From: Nymphaea colorata | Lineage: Eukaryota; Streptophyta; Magnoliopsida; Nymphaeales; Nymphaeaceae | NCBI RefSeq assembly: GCF_008831285.2 | Contig: NC_045141.1 | Location: 1,798,001-1,862,000 of the forward strand | DNA length: 64,000 nucleotides | Direction of reading: 5' to 3' | Shown here: positions 1 to 11,929 of the stretch, piece by piece | Position numbering within the stretch: the first letter of the stretch is position 1 | Layout: the number at the start of each line of letters is the position of its first letter | Notes under the pieces: generated by a model | The model's database searches: none | The model's input: the letters and a program-made list of their open reading frames with translations, nothing else | What the model was told of the DNA's origin: nothing | Made by a program: the position numbers and the translations under genes

Positions 1-92
1 ATTTATTTGCTTGATACGGTTGCTTCATATAATGAAACCTTGCATGTTACGTTTAGTGGTACTAAAAGAAATTAGTCAAAGAGAATTCTGCT

Positions 93-222
93 ATGTTATG
101 GCATTGGCGCTTAGGACATATTTCTGAAAAGAGAATATAAAGGCTTATGTCAAAAGGAATTCTTAAGTCCCTTGATTTTGCAGACTTTAACGTTTGCATT
201 GAATGTATAAAGGGAAAATGAA
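93..222 (+). pseudogene. copia GAG-pre-integrase domain remnant
   Basis: The reading frame contains the hallmark LWHWRLGHIS followed by a CxxC pair (CIECIKGK), which is the zinc-binding region just before copia integrase. In-frame stops follow the EKRI residues and the GK residues. The sequence then jumps directly to ENAHFFEDIEFG-like residues that normally lie after integrase, so the DDE core is absent. Confidence 0.75.
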
Positions 223-521
223 CAAACATTAAGGGCTTATAAGTTTTATAATTCATTTAGTAAGTCTTTCTTTGAAAGGAAAATGCTCATTTCTTTGAGG
301 ATATTGAGTTTGGGGAGGTGATCAGGTTAGAAACATTGCTTTGGAAGAGGGACCTGAGTCCACTCTATTTGGAAGAAGGCAATGATGTCGATCTCCCTAC
401 TGGAGAACAAACTCAACAACCTCAAGAAAATTAAGTAGAGGTGCCACTGAGGAGATCCACTAGAGAGAGGAGAAATACAATTTCAAATGATTTTGTCTAT
501 CTCTAAGAACATGATGTTGAT

Positions 522-1208
522 ATGGGCTTAATGGAGGATGATCCTGTCAACCTCCAGCAAGCAATAAAGAGTTCTAAATCTCTTAAGTGGATAGATGCCA
601 TGAATGAGGAAATAAAGTCCATGATGGATAATGACGTATGGAAAGTTGTTCCCTTGCCTGAAGGTGTGAAACTCATTGGTTGTAAATGGATATTTAAAAC
701 CAAGAGAGATTCATTAGGTAACATCGAAAGGTATAAGGCACGTCTTGTTGCAAAGGGCTTTAATCAAAAGGAAGGCATTGATTATACAGAGACTTTCTCT
801 CCAGTTTCGTCGAAAGACTCTTTCAGGACCATAATGGCACTTGTGGCTCATTTTGGCTTAGAGCTGCATCAGATGGATGTTAAGACAGCGTTTCTAAATG
901 GAGACATTGATGAAACGATATATATGGTGCAACCAGAAAACTTTGCTTTAGGTGATGCAAAGAAAATGGTCTGCAAACTCAAGAAATCCATCTATGGGCT
1001 AAAGCAAGATTCCTATCAGTGGTATTACAAGTTTCATCAAGTTATAGTTTCATTTGGTTTCGAGACTAATATGGTTGATGAATGTGTATGCCAAAACTTC
1101 AATGGGGCAAATTTATCTTTCTGGTTTTATATGTCGATGATATATTGCTGGCAAGTAATGATGTGGGCATATTGCATGAAACTAAGATTTTTTGTCAACA
1201 AAGTTTGA
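522..1208 (+). pseudogene. copia reverse transcriptase, N-terminal and central part
   Basis: This is the longest open frame of the element (228 codons). Visible copia RT blocks include WIDAMNEEI near the start, the GCKWIFKTK block, YKARLVAKGF, DYTETFSPV, the conserved QMDVKTAFLNGD and CKLKKSIYGLKQ. The frame continues out of phase after about codon 200: the catalytic YVDD block appears as a shifted reading at about 1130-1145. A single-base indel is the likely cause. The start codon is only the first ATG after a stop; the natural polyprotein has no start here. Confidence 0.88.
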
Positions 1209-2004
1209 CATGAAGGATCTTGGTTATGCATCTTTTGTATTGGGGATCCAAATATTTTGAGATCGTTCTCGGGGTATTCTTGGATTATCACAAAAGGCCT
1301 ACATTGATAAGGTGCTTCAGCGATATAACATGAAGGATTGTAAACCATGAAAGACTCCAGTTGCTAAAGGAGACAAGTTTAGTCTCAAACAGTGCCCTAA
1401 AAGTAAAATCGAATCTAAAGAAATGGATATGATTCCCTATTTGTCTGTTGTGGGAAGCCTTATGTATGTTCAGGTTTGTACTCGTTTGGATATTGCATTT
1501 ATCATTGGAATGTTATGCAGATACTTAAGTGATCCTGGTATGGGTCATTGGAAAGCAGCCAAAAAAGTTTTGAGGTACTTAAAAAGAACATAAGATTTTA
1601 TGCTCACATACAGGAAGTTAGACCAGTGGGAGATCATTGGGTATTCAGATTCTGACTTTGCTGGGTACTAAGATAATGACATTCAATCAGGTTTTGTGAT
1701 TGCAGAATTTTGTCACGAGGCTGCGCATTATGTATGGTATAGAAAGACTACTAAGGTTGTTGTGTGACAATAATTCAGCAGTCATGTACTCTTATAACAG
1801 CCACAGTTTGTCAAAGTCGAAGCACATCAACATTAAGTTTTTTGGGCTGTTAAAGAAGGGATACAGAATGGTCAGGTGTCTTTAGAGCATATTGGGACAA
1901 ACTCTATGATTGCGGATCCGCTTACCAAGGGTTTAACACAAAAGGTCTTTCATGAACATGTTGTTCATATGGGGGTGTTATCCTTGGATGATGTGCTGGT
2001 TTAG
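1128..2004 (+). pseudogene. copia RT C-terminus and RNase H, frameshifted
   Basis: Read in the frame shifted from the upstream RT, this stretch gives YVDDILLAS-like residues, KFDMKDLG, the PYLSVVGSLMY block, the RNase H start YSDSDFAGY at about 1636, and a C-terminal NSMIADPLTKGL block near 1903-1938. At least five stop codons interrupt it. Its order and spacing match the C-terminal end of copia pol. Confidence 0.8.
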
Positions 2005-2395
2005 TGGGAGTTTGTATTTTGTTTGCTCTTATGTATGGACACATATTCAGTTTTCTGCATAATAAAGTTTACAGTTTTTTGGTTCCATTATGTGTTTATG
2101 TGCTTATGTTTTTTATCTCCATAAGGTTTTAAAGTTGGACCAGTTGAGAATAGACATGTTGTAATCACATTACATATAATTCTCATGCTATACATCCATA
2201 TCAGATCTATGTCATTGATTATGTTAACATTTGTGATCATTGAAGGTTTAGCTAATTTTGATATAGCGAAAGCCGCTTTGGTTCTGTGTTGATATGGTCA
2301 TGGACGAGATTGGTGAAAATGACGTTTAATAAGATAGCAATTATGAGCTCCTAAGGTTTTGTGTAATGTCTGAATGTATAAAGACATATTTGGCC

Positions 2396-2407
2396 CAAGT
2401 GGGAGAT
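2396..2407 (+). other. copia polypurine tract
   Basis: The purine-rich AAGTGGGAGAT lies immediately 5' of the LTR start TGTAAG. This is the usual plus-strand primer of plant copia elements. Confidence 0.7.
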
Positions 2408-2880
2408 TGTAAGATCATTTGGTGGGCCGACATATGTCTATGAGGAATTTCAGACATTATGGCTGTCTTAATGTAAATATCTGCTTAAGTGATTGCATTT
2501 CGGGATATTACGTCATTTTAGATGGTATGGAGTAATTTTTGAAATGTATAGATACCGGTACGGAATTACAGACTCTTTGATGGGTGGAATCCGTAATTGT
2601 CCTTATTATAAAATGGTAGTGGTCCCTAGGGTCGTGCAATAGTTGCTTGAAACATTGGTTTCTAGGGTTTTCTCTTCCCCATCTGAGAGAGACCTCACGC
2701 GCGCCGTACGTACCCTGGAAGACCCTGCTGCGATCTTCCCGTGCATCAGATCAGATGGATTCAGGTACGCTTTCGCTTCAGTTTAAGGTTTCGTTTATTT
2801 CAATGATTTAGCATGAGCATGATCCTGTTTAGGGTATATACGTTTGGTTTTGTATATGCGTATGGGGAGAAATCCCAACA
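2408..2880 (+). repeat. 3' LTR of the Tnt1-like copia element (473 bp)
   Basis: It starts TGTAAGATC right after the polypurine tract and ends CCCAACA, giving the TG...CA ends of an LTR. A TATA-like element (TATAAAA, about 2607-2613) sits in the middle, as expected for an LTR promoter. The partner 5' LTR is outside the window, so the ends and the target duplication could not be cross-checked. Confidence 0.75.
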
Positions 2881-3500
2881 CGGCTGACAATAAGAATTTT
2901 AGCAGATGACTGGGAGTGGGGGGAGGGAAACTCCATGTCAGTCCATATTGGAGATGGCCTTCGACGCATTGCAGGATTAGTAAGGTCTTTCGATGGGAGT
3001 TTCAATTATGGGATCTGTTGTTGGTCAAGGAAAGAGAACCTATTCTCGGAGACATGGGTGCTGAACAGATGTCTCAGTAAATTTGACATGGCTAGAGGAA
3101 CCATTGGTATATAAACCAACAACAAGCGATGGAAAAACAAAATGACCAGGAGTATAATCATGGCCAGGGAAGGCGTAGCGTCTGAGTTTAAGAATGTTCA
3201 TATTCAGAGAAACAAGCTGTTTGTGTGCAGAAGGGAGCCATCGGTGGAAGTCTGTAGGTGCTCCTGTTGACTTCCGGTGAAATGGGCTTTAAGGAAAGAG
3301 ATTTGGGACACCCAGAGTCAGAGTGGGACCCTAGTCGTTTTATGTTCTGGTAATGGGTTCAAGCTGTAAAAGGTTTTGAACTTTGCTGTAGATAGATCCT
3401 ACTTTTTGTCAATAAAGGTAGAGGGCCTATCCCTCTGTAGGTTTTCATAGAAACTGTGTAGAAACTGTGTATACTGCTGTTAAGATTAAACTAACCAGAG
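2881..3500. other. unassigned sequence downstream of the LTR
   Basis: About 600 bp with no open frame longer than about 60 codons. Base composition is balanced, with a GGGGGGAGG run near 2930 and an AATAAA at about 3412. It could be the decayed 3' end of a non-LTR element or gene debris, but no protein motif was recognised. Confidence 0.3.
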
Positions 3501-4770
3501 CAGGTTCTCCAAGAGTTCAATGCTATGGAGATCTTGAAAATGGTGCCAGTGTAAAATGGTTTCAACAGAAAATATAGAAATCTTAAACAAGAAAAATTAA
3601 AATTCAAAAAGAAAGCAAGAACTCGGAAAATGAAAATTGTCATCTGAAAATAGGAAAAATTCAAATGGAAACTTAAAATTCAACATTTGTATATAACATT
3701 GTGATAAATTAAAAAAATATAAATGGGACTCCAACTAAAAAATTATACTAGAAATTTGAAATTGCATTTAAGTTCAAAAGCGACAAATAAGTCAGGTACT
3801 CATAATTCTAAGTCTTGAAATCCAAGCTTAAATTAAAATTTGTAATTTAACAAAATTTTCAACTACAAGCTCAAAACCATGACACAAGAAAACCATAAAT
3901 TAAAATTTTATGACACAAGTAAAGAGTCACTAATTTTGAAATTTGATTTTCAAGATAATAAGGAACAAATGAACAAAGTTTAACAAAGTATGCAAAGTGT
4001 CATTTTAAAAGTAAGAAACCTGGAATATGAATTTAAAACTTCAAAGTTAAACCTCATCCCTCAAATCCTAAATTTGAATATTAGTGGTATAAACTCTTTG
4101 GCTTACAAAAAGGTGAAAAATTAAAAAATATGGCTAAGTAAGAAAATTGAACTTTGAAGTTACAAGTTAAAATATGAAATTGCTATTTAAAGATATGAAA
4201 CTTAAAAAATACATTGGTTGAAAGTTGGAAAAATGGAACTTTGATTGTCAAAAGTGAAATAATTAAAAATTAAAAAATTATGATTGGAGACAAAATATGA
4301 AGGAAATACCTAAGAAATATGAAAGTAGTTCAATGTAGGTAACTTCAAAATACAAATTTTAGAATTCAAATGTAAAGAATAATCCTTCAAATTGAAAATT
4401 TGAACATAAAATTTATACAAAACCTGCCAAACAAAGGTGTATGGTGTTCTAAATCTAGGTAAAAATTTGTCTTGCAACTAATCTAAAAAATAAAAGATAC
4501 ATAACACAATTCCTCAATTACGAGCACATGAAACAGGAAAACTGAAAATAAAAGTGAGAAAAATAATTTAATACATAATAACAACTGGAAAATTGAAAAT
4601 GAATTGTTATTCATAAGCATGAAACTTGAAACATGAATTTAAAACATAAAGTTTAAAAATTACAATTTGAATACAAAAAAAATAGAATTCCAATATTCAA
4701 AAGGACCCAAAGTTAAAAGTGCACATCAAAAATTTAAAATTAGATGTCAAAGTTGAAATGTTATGCAACA
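3501..4770. repeat. AT-rich degenerate low-complexity tract
   Basis: About 1.27 kb dominated by variants of AAAATTTGAA, AAATTAAAA and TTCAAAAT, with no open frame. It looks like a decayed array of short A/T units rather than unique sequence. No perfect period could be set by eye. Confidence 0.6.
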
Positions 4771-4780
4771 ACAAAATTTG

Positions 4781-5045
4781 CTTAGGAACGGCCAGAAAAG
4801 GTCCCTAAAAGTTTGAGCAGCCGTTCCTAAAAGTAATTAGAAATGGTCTAGTGACAGCTCTTAAAAGTGGTGTCCCTAGTTATTTTTAGCACTGGTTATG
4901 ACCGTTTTTAGTGAGTTTTCATTGAGAATGGTCCTTCAAACGTGTTCTTAAAAGTCAAAACTCTAATACATTCAAATATAGATATAGGAATGGTCACCGC
5001 TATTACTATACTTTTAATAATGGTATACTGGCTGTTCCTATATGC
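4781..5045. repeat. possible CACTA-type subterminal repeat region
   Basis: Short motifs recur in both orientations: GGAACGGCC, GGTCCCTAAAAG, CCGTTCCTAAAAG, GGTGTCCCTAG and GGCTGTTCCTA. Dense inverted and direct copies of about 12 bp like these are typical of subterminal regions of plant CACTA transposons. No CACTA terminus, target duplication or transposase was found, so this stays tentative. Confidence 0.3.
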
Positions 5046-5051
5046 ATGTAT

Positions 5052-5052
5052 G

Positions 5053-5090
<38 letters not shown>

Positions 5091-5092
5091 TA
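5052..5092. repeat. (CA)n microsatellite
   Basis: A run of CA dinucleotides interrupted once by TATA. Confidence 0.95.
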
Positions 5093-7463
5093 GAAAGGAA
5101 AATAAATGCTGAGTAAAAACTATAAATTTATTAATATGTACATGCAAATTGCACAATCAGTCCATTGAGCAATAATACTAGTCAACTTTTTACCTTTAAT
5201 TCTTTTTTCAACATAAGACATTAAAGTGCAAGACACAACAATCAAAATGGAGCTACACATATCAAAATAACAATGGGGTGAATAATTCATTTATGTATAA
5301 AAGACTGTCCATACAGAATGACTTTACATGATTTAAGATTACCCTCATGACAAAAATTTTCATAAACACAAAACATTGATGTCTAATAAAAACAAGACAT
5401 CAATAGATCAAAAGCTAGATACACGACATGCACAAAAACTCTCCAGTGGGATGCTTGATCAATATGTTGCCTTGGGTCTGCACCGAAACCTGAAAAAAAT
5501 CAACAAAAGTTTGAGCCTTCATAGTATGATGACAAACCAGAGAAATCCTTAAACCCCTAAGGCAAGGGCTTAGATCTGAAAACCAAACATATGGAGGAAA
5601 CATAATCACTTTCATATAATGAAGTATACATATATTCTCTTAAACTAGCACTGTAGTCCCTCTCATGTTTTTTTTTTTTTTTTGAAATGCTTGCTATCTT
5701 TTTGTTATTAAAACCATTTCATGTGCAATAAGAGTTCATGTAATGCCCTACTATTATGCATGTTAGAAATTAACCCTCGCGAATCTATGGACTGGACAGC
5801 AAATTACCTCAAGTCAAAGTCAAAAGGTTAGAGCATTTGTCTCCACGTACACCTAGGTTCAATCAGGCTTTGATTTGAGCTAATCCTTATCATTAGAAGC
5901 TTAGTTTTTTGTTGTAGGACAAAATGGGAATTTATTGTAAATTTTAGGTGCAAAAAAGTAACTTTACTTTTGGGTCATATTTGGTATCAACTAAAAATAG
6001 AGGGGTAAACATGGTATAACAAATAGCAAGGGATATGAGAAGAAATTAACTAAAAGTAAGGAAAATATTTGGAAGAGAAGAAACAAGAGACAAGAGAGTC
6101 ATTTTCTGAAATGATGAAGGGTAAACACGAAATTGACATAAAAATAAATAATAGCATAAAATATTGTATGTAAAAATTTGGAGATCCCAACTAGTGTGTG
6201 CCCTTCCCCAATGCTCTAGCAAACATGCAAATAAAACAATGACAATTTCTTATAAATATGATATAAAGGAGAGAGGAGTTGGGCATCAAAACTTGAGGGG
6301 GAAGAACGGGAGGACAAAGAGGGAGAATGGGGACAAGGGAAGAAAAGGAAGAAAGCAAGAAAGGAAGAGGGAGGAGCGAGGAGGAACAGAAAGAGAGATG
6401 AAGAGGGCATAAGGGCAGAAGAGAAGTAGGAACCGAGGGCAACAACAAGTATGTTTCCTATCTTAGTCCAAACAAAGATTAATTTCAACTAAATTTGGTC
6501 TTGAAATAGTGATGGCTAGGGCTAGTTTGACATGGTATTACATTAAGTGTCCCTTTTACATCAATTGAATTATGCCTACAGTATATTGAGTTTTTTAATA
6601 GTTTTCATTTGTTAATAATGATCCTCAATTTTCTCAACATATGACTGAGCTGGGCCATCTTAGGGTAGAGCCTAAGTTTCCCAATGAAAGGTGAGATGCA
6701 CGTGTAGAGTTAGATCTATCCATGAAGAAAAATCTTGAAAGAATGTCTAAAACTTGTGTGTGAGCAAAGTTTAACAAACCTCCATATTGCAAGTCATATG
6801 GGTTGAGCAAGACCTATCAACCCAACAAGTATGGCATTCCATATTTGTGTCATAAGACTCATAACGTGAATAAATATTAATCATGTTGAAAGACAAGGGG
6901 AATTTTGAGAGAAACCTTCAAGCCCATATGTTGTGAGTTGTTAGGGTTTCAAGTTTAATTAGTACAGTTTTGTTACTGTCCATGCCTAAAAGAAGCTATC
7001 TATGGTGACAGATCATAGGTATGATGATTGATTTTGGAGACGCCATTCATTTCAACATAATAGTATTGCACATCATGGTTATGTGTGTTGTAAAATGGAG
7101 ATCATTTGCAAGGAAGATATATTGGTGTTCTTACATGGATCCCAACATAGTTTTAACAGTGTGCTAGCATTGTACATTTATTACACTAATTTATTTTGTA
7201 CAAATAATTTTGAATAGAGCTGGAAACTGACTCAATCTAACAAAATTTGTTGGCATGTATATATGCTTGTTTCTATAACAACTATAGACTTTCAGTTATT
7301 TTGTAATATTTTTATATGTGTTTGTATTCTATAGCTTATGATAGATGTCTAGTTTTCTAAATGAATTTTAAGGCATTAAGATATGGGAGTCAATGAATTC
7401 ATGATTGCCTGTTTCATATGCAAAGATAAAGATATAGGCTTAGACTAGGGGCCACATTAGGAG
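5093..7463. other. intergenic sequence, no gene recognised
   Basis: About 2.4 kb without a credible coding frame. It holds a T run at about 5671-5687 and a purine-rich GA/GGA tract at about 6295-6430, whose long open frames on both strands are composition artefacts. No LTR ends or protein motifs were recognised. Confidence 0.5.
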
Positions 7464-7468
7464 ACCAA
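7464..7468. other. target site duplication ACCAA, left copy
   Basis: ACCAA directly abuts the left LTR and is identical to the five bases at 12436-12440. A 5-bp duplication is standard for copia integration. Confidence 0.92.
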
Positions 7469-7748
7469 TGTAAGATTTTGATATCTAATACCAAACCACT
7501 GAATGAACTTAGATGCAAGAGGAGGAAGAGAGAAGTGGGCTGCACCAAGCAAGAGAGAGATGAAAGAGAGCGGCAACAAATGACGTTGTCTCTTGTTATC
7601 ATTATATACTAATCACAATTTAGGGTACATCATAAAATACACAAAATAACAACAAGATTTACAAGTATGCCACCACCCAATATGTGTTGGGCGTGTGGAT
7701 CAAATGGGTCAGGTCTGGGTGACCCGATCCATATGTACAAACTTAACA
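7469..7748 (-). repeat. 3' LTR of the copia element (280 bp)
   Basis: On the plus strand it begins TGTAAGATTTTG and ends CTTAACA. It aligns end to end with 12152-12435, lacking a 3-bp insert (GTC) and one further base. The terminal TG and CA are intact. Confidence 0.95.
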
Positions 7749-7760
7749 GCCTCCCTCAAG
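7749..7760 (-). other. copia polypurine tract
   Basis: On the minus strand this reads CTTGAGGGAGGC, immediately upstream of the 3' LTR. Confidence 0.8.
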
Positions 7761-8240
7761 TTGTGCATGGGGTTTGATCATGCGCAACTTGTTCTTCAAT
7801 TCCCAGAAATGGTGTCCTGTGAGTCCCTTGGTAAAAAGATCAGCCACTTATTCAGACGTAGATATATAAGTGGGAACAATCTCATCGTCTGCAACCTTTT
7901 AACGAATGAAGTGTTGATCAATCTCTATATGCTTAGTGCGATTATGTAGAACAGGATTGAACTTGATCACGCTTTGCTTGTCACAAAATAGAGATGACTG
8001 AGCAATGGGAAGAGAAAGTTTCCCAAGCAAATGACGTAACCATGAAGCTTCAGCGGTGCCTACAGCCATTGCCCTATATTTTTCCTCAGTGCTAGATCTG
8101 GCGACTGCACGTTGTTTCCTGCTACTCCAACAAATAAGATTGGAATCAAGGAAGAGACAATAACCGGAAACTGATCGTCTATCATCTGGATCACCTGCCC
8201 AATCTACATCAGTATAAGTGGAAATGTTATGGCCATGCAA
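7761..8240 (-). pseudogene. copia RNase H and pol C-terminus
   Basis: The frame 8240-7899 encodes the RNase H start YTDVDWAGDPDDRRS, then GYCLFLDSNLICWSSRKQ and the catalytic-glutamate block ARSSTEEKYRAMA. The HIEIDQHFIR block follows and then a stop. The C-terminal VADLFTKGL block can still be read downstream to about 7800. All four acidic positions appear to be present, but the chain is cut by stops near 7899 and 7850. Confidence 0.9.
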
Positions 8241-9250
8241 AACAATTGACTATCTTGTGTAGATGAGTCCATCCCCAAGAGTAGTCTTAAGATAATGCAA
8301 AATACGTTTAGTAGCATCCATATGCCCTTCTGTGGGTGCATGCATAAACTGAGAGACTTGATTCACAGCATATACTATGTCTAGGCGTGTAAAAGTGAGA
8401 TATTGCAACATGCCAACTATACTCCGATAGAAACTAGGATGTGGGTATGCATCACTCTCATCAGATGCATTTAATTTTGTGTTGAGAACACTAGGTATAT
8501 TTATGAGCTTGCAACTTGTCATACCTGCCCTATCCAAAATATCAAGAGTGTATTTATGTTATGTAAGAGATAATGTGCCACATTTTCTATTAAGTTCAAC
8601 ACCCAAGAAATACCATAGTTCGCCGAGATCCTTCATCTTGAATTCTTGTTGCAATATCTCTTTAACGTGAGATATATGACGTGAAGAGTTTCCAGTAAGA
8701 ACTATGTCATCTACATATATAAGTAGCCAAGTGGTAACTTCACCTGAATGATAGATGAATAAGGAATGATCAAGTGAACTTTTGAAAAAATCAGCCCGTT
8801 GTATATGGAGGGAAAATCTATCGAACCATGAACGAGATGCATGCTTAAGCCCATACAGTGATTTTTGTAATTTGCACAGTCATTTGGTTGGATCATTGGA
8901 AACATATCCTGGAGATTGTTCCATATAAACCTCTTCCTTTAGAAAACTATAAAGAAAATCATTTTTAACATCCAACTGATATAAATACCAACCATATGAG
9001 ACGGCAAGAGAGATGATAACCTGGATCGTTCCTATATTGATGACTGGACTGAAAGTCTCATCATAATCTTCCTGGTACTACTGAGTGAAGCCTCTAGCCA
9101 CGAGTCGAGCCTTATATCTATCAATGCTTCCATCAGGTTTATACTTGAGTTTGTAAACTCATTTTGAGCCCACTACATTCTTACCATCTGGACGAGGAAC
9201 AACCTCTCATGTTTGACATTCATTTAAGGCAGCCATTTCTTCATTCATGG
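8241..9250 (-). pseudogene. copia reverse transcriptase with stops
   Basis: Reading leftwards: an RYKARLVARGF block near 9110, DETFSPV near 9050, [11 protein letters not shown] near 8970, LYGLKHASRSWF near 8850, the catalytic YVDDIVLTGN at about 8690-8720, and KMDLG/FLGVEL-like residues near 8620. The 8537-8250 frame carries SFYRSIVGMLQYLTFTRLDI and MDATKRILHYLK. In-frame stops occur at positions where tryptophan or glutamine is expected, compatible with C-to-T decay. Gene order in the element confirms identity. Confidence 0.9.
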
Positions 9251-9475
9251 TCTAGATCCAATGTTTGCTTTTGCGTGCTTGCTCATAGCATTTTGGCTCC
9301 TCCTTTTTGTGCGATTCTGTCATGAAGAGCTGAAAATCCAAAGAGAAATTACCATAACTTACCCATCTATCAACAGGGTGCCGCACACGTTCTGATCTAC
9401 GTGGACAAGTAGTGGCAGTTTCTGGATCAACTGAAACTAATATTTCTAACATTAAGTGTTACATCAATAGTTCTA

Positions 9476-10205
9476 TCACTTTGTGCATGGTGTGTGTAGC
9501 TCCTTTAAATCCTTCAACCTGAGCTCATCAAAAACAACATGTTGTGAAATATGCACACGTCCAGTTTTTAGATTGTAACAGCGATAGCCTTTATAATTTT
9601 CTGCATAACCCACAAATCTACACATGACAGCTCGATCTTGAAACTTATTTCTCAAAGAAACATCAACATGAACATAACAGATGCATCCAAAAACGCGTAG
9701 CTCATTTTGATTGTTCTTGATGTAAAATAAAGAATAGAGATTTTCCTTCAAGCATGGATAGTGGCAGTTGATTAATAACATGAACAGCAATATGGAAGGC
9801 TTCAGTTCATAAAGTCATGGGCACATCAGTGTTATGCATCATACCGAGAGCACTTTCAACTATATGCCTATGTTTTCTTTCAACAATACCATTCTGTTGT
9901 GGTGTGTGAGGACAAGAAATATGTCTAGTGATCCCATGATTTAGTAAGTACTCAGTAAATTCATTTGAAATGAACTCACCACCACCATCACATTGGAAAT
10001 GCACGATATTACTAGAGTATTTGTTTTGGACCAAGGCGTGGAATTGGGTGAACAAGCAGATAGCTTCTGATTTGCTTTTCATGAAGTGGATCCAAGTGCA
10101 ATGGGAATAAGAATAAATGAAAACAACATAATATTTACTCCCGAAAGAGGAAGAAATAGGAGCATGCCCCCAAACATCGGAATAAATGGTGTCAAATAAC
10201 TTCAA
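9476..10205 (-). pseudogene. copia integrase
   Basis: The catalytic triad is visible in the 10205-9807 frame: D in YSDVWG, D in FQCDGGGEF and E in QQNGIVERKHRH. The frame 9790-9476 holds the post-core block with NELRVFGCICYVHV and GYRCYNLKTGRV. A stop separates the two frames near 9800. All three catalytic acids are retained. Confidence 0.92.
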
Positions 10206-10208
10206 AGC

Positions 10209-10454
10209 TCACTTATTTATTGATTGAAAAGGAAGAGCATGGCTCTTACAAATATGACAACTTGAGCACATGCTAGACTCACTGACAGGACTTAGACTGG
10301 ACTTTTGTAATAGTCCGTCTGCAACAAGACTTTGAATGAAAGACCGACTACAATGTGCTAAACGACTGTGCCAAAGAGATGGCATATCATACTCTGTGAT
10401 ATTGACTTCACTATGACTGAGAATGGATGAATCTGAAACACAAGATTTAGACAC
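10209..10454 (-). pseudogene. copia GAG-pre-integrase domain
   Basis: This holds LWHSRLAH and a downstream CSSCHICKSH cluster, the zinc-binding HHCC-type region preceding integrase. It lies directly upstream of the integrase in the same orientation. Confidence 0.85.
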
Positions 10455-10475
10455 TTTTGGAGCTTCTTTAATGAC

Positions 10476-10904
10476 CTACATGTCTCCTTTGCGAACACCC
10501 TCAATGAATGTCTTCTTGGTTCGAGCATCCTTAACATAAATAGAAGAAGGGGTAAGCTCAACAGAGGAATGAGTATCATCAATAAGCTTTAACACAGAAA
10601 TGATATTTTTCTTGACATTTGGAACAACAAGAACATTCTTTAAAGGTATTGAGGAATGAGCCATTGATAAGTGTGCATTTCCAATATGTGATATTTTGTA
10701 ATGGGAACCATCTTCTGTGACAACTGAGCCTTTAGCTAAATAAGGGAGAGCACTAGAAAGCTTACCTGCATCACTAGTTACATGAGCTGTAGCACCAGAA
10801 TCCACATACCATTGTCCTTTCTCATTTTGCTTGAGATTGATTTTAGACAACACTGTCATTAGAATCTGTTGCACATCAGGGGAAATGTTCGATGCCGCAG
10901 TCAT
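10476..10904 (-). pseudogene. copia aspartic protease
   Basis: The aspartic protease active-site block WYVDSGATAHVTSD lies about 31 residues into this frame. Downstream hydrophobic strands (ISHIGNAHLSM and LKNVLVVPNVKKNIISV) match copia proteases, where LKNVLYVP is conserved. The catalytic Asp is intact. A stop ends the frame just before the pre-integrase part. Confidence 0.88.
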
Positions 10905-11929
10905 GTTCGAAACAGATGACCCTGCTGCCTTATTGTCACGCCTGACCTGTTTTCCTTATTCTGTGGGTTATGCCAACATTTTGACTTCACATGACCTCTC
11001 TTATTGCAATAAAAACAAGTAGGTATCCTTCGTAGTACATTTGCCTGTGCATTTGTGTTAGGTGTAGGAAGGATACCTCTCCCCATCTCTACCGGTGAGT
11101 TCCAAACTCTTGGACGACTTCCTTATAAAGCATGGGTCCCAGTGACCAATACATTGTGACCGCCAGAATGAACTAATTCATGTCGTTGTACACGACTTGC
11201 TTTACGCTGAATCAATTTTGCTTTCAAGTCTTCAAAAGAGGGAAGAACATGCAATACCTCTAAAGCAGTGTAGAAAACATCAACTTCTGGCCCCAATCCA
11301 CTCAAAGCCTGTTGTACCTTGTCCTTGTCGCTGACTGGATGCCCTATGGTGGCAAGCTGATTGCTAACATTTTTTATCTCATGTATATATTTCAAGACTG
11401 AACGTGTGCCTCGCTTGATATCTTGAAATTGCCTCTTGAGTTGTAGAAATCTCGCTTCTGATATTTGAGAAGATGTGGTAGCAAGTACATTCCATAACTC
11501 AAGTGCTAAAATATCATCATCAACACCTGCCAAAACTTCCTCTGATAGTGTGGAGGTGATATAAGCAACGAGAGATTGATCATGAGCCATCCACATCTCA
11601 TATTCAGGATTGATTTCTGCAATAGTCTCTTGAACTTGCTCTGCAGCATTCTTCACCTCTCACATAATCCATTCAGGTGGTGTAGGTGTGGTGCCATTGA
11701 GATGTCCATAGAGACGGTGACTCTTGATGAACGGGACTATTTGACGTTTCCATGTCAAATAATTGGTATGATTTAGCTTTTGTGAGATGAATTGGGAGAG
11801 GAAATTGGACGACAAGATACTGGAATTGCGGTGGGGATCCATAAATGCAATAATCAGAAAATAAGGGAAAAATAGAAATTTTGAGATTAGGGTTAGGTGG
11901 CTGACGGTAGGGCAGATTAGGGCAGACAA
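10901..11929 (-). pseudogene. copia gag (UBN2-type) with zinc knuckle
   Basis: The N-terminal part (11929-11660) has the LNHTNYLTWKRQIVPF block common at the start of UBN2 gag proteins. After an in-frame stop near 11659 the central part (11656-11123) includes ISEARFLQLKRQFQDIKRG. The zinc knuckle is in the 11086-10901 frame as CFYCNKRGHVKSKC, a perfect C-x2-C-x4-H-x4-C. Two breaks separate the three open pieces. The true initiator is probably the ATG before DPHRNSS at about 11840. Confidence 0.9.

Larger units (their letters stand above)
1..2880 (+). mobile_element. Ty1/copia retrotransposon, Tnt1-like, 3' portion
   Basis: The order of remnants on the plus strand is GAG-pre-integrase (93-222), the linker that normally follows integrase (from about 273), reverse transcriptase (522 to about 1345), RNase H (about 1620-1960), a polypurine tract and a 3' LTR. 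The 5' LTR, gag and protease lie before the window or are lost. The integrase catalytic core is missing between about 225 and 270. Stop codons and a frameshift near 1125 break pol, so this is a dead element. The match to Tnt1-type copia rests on recognisable pol motifs; the lineage name is inference. Confidence 0.9.
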
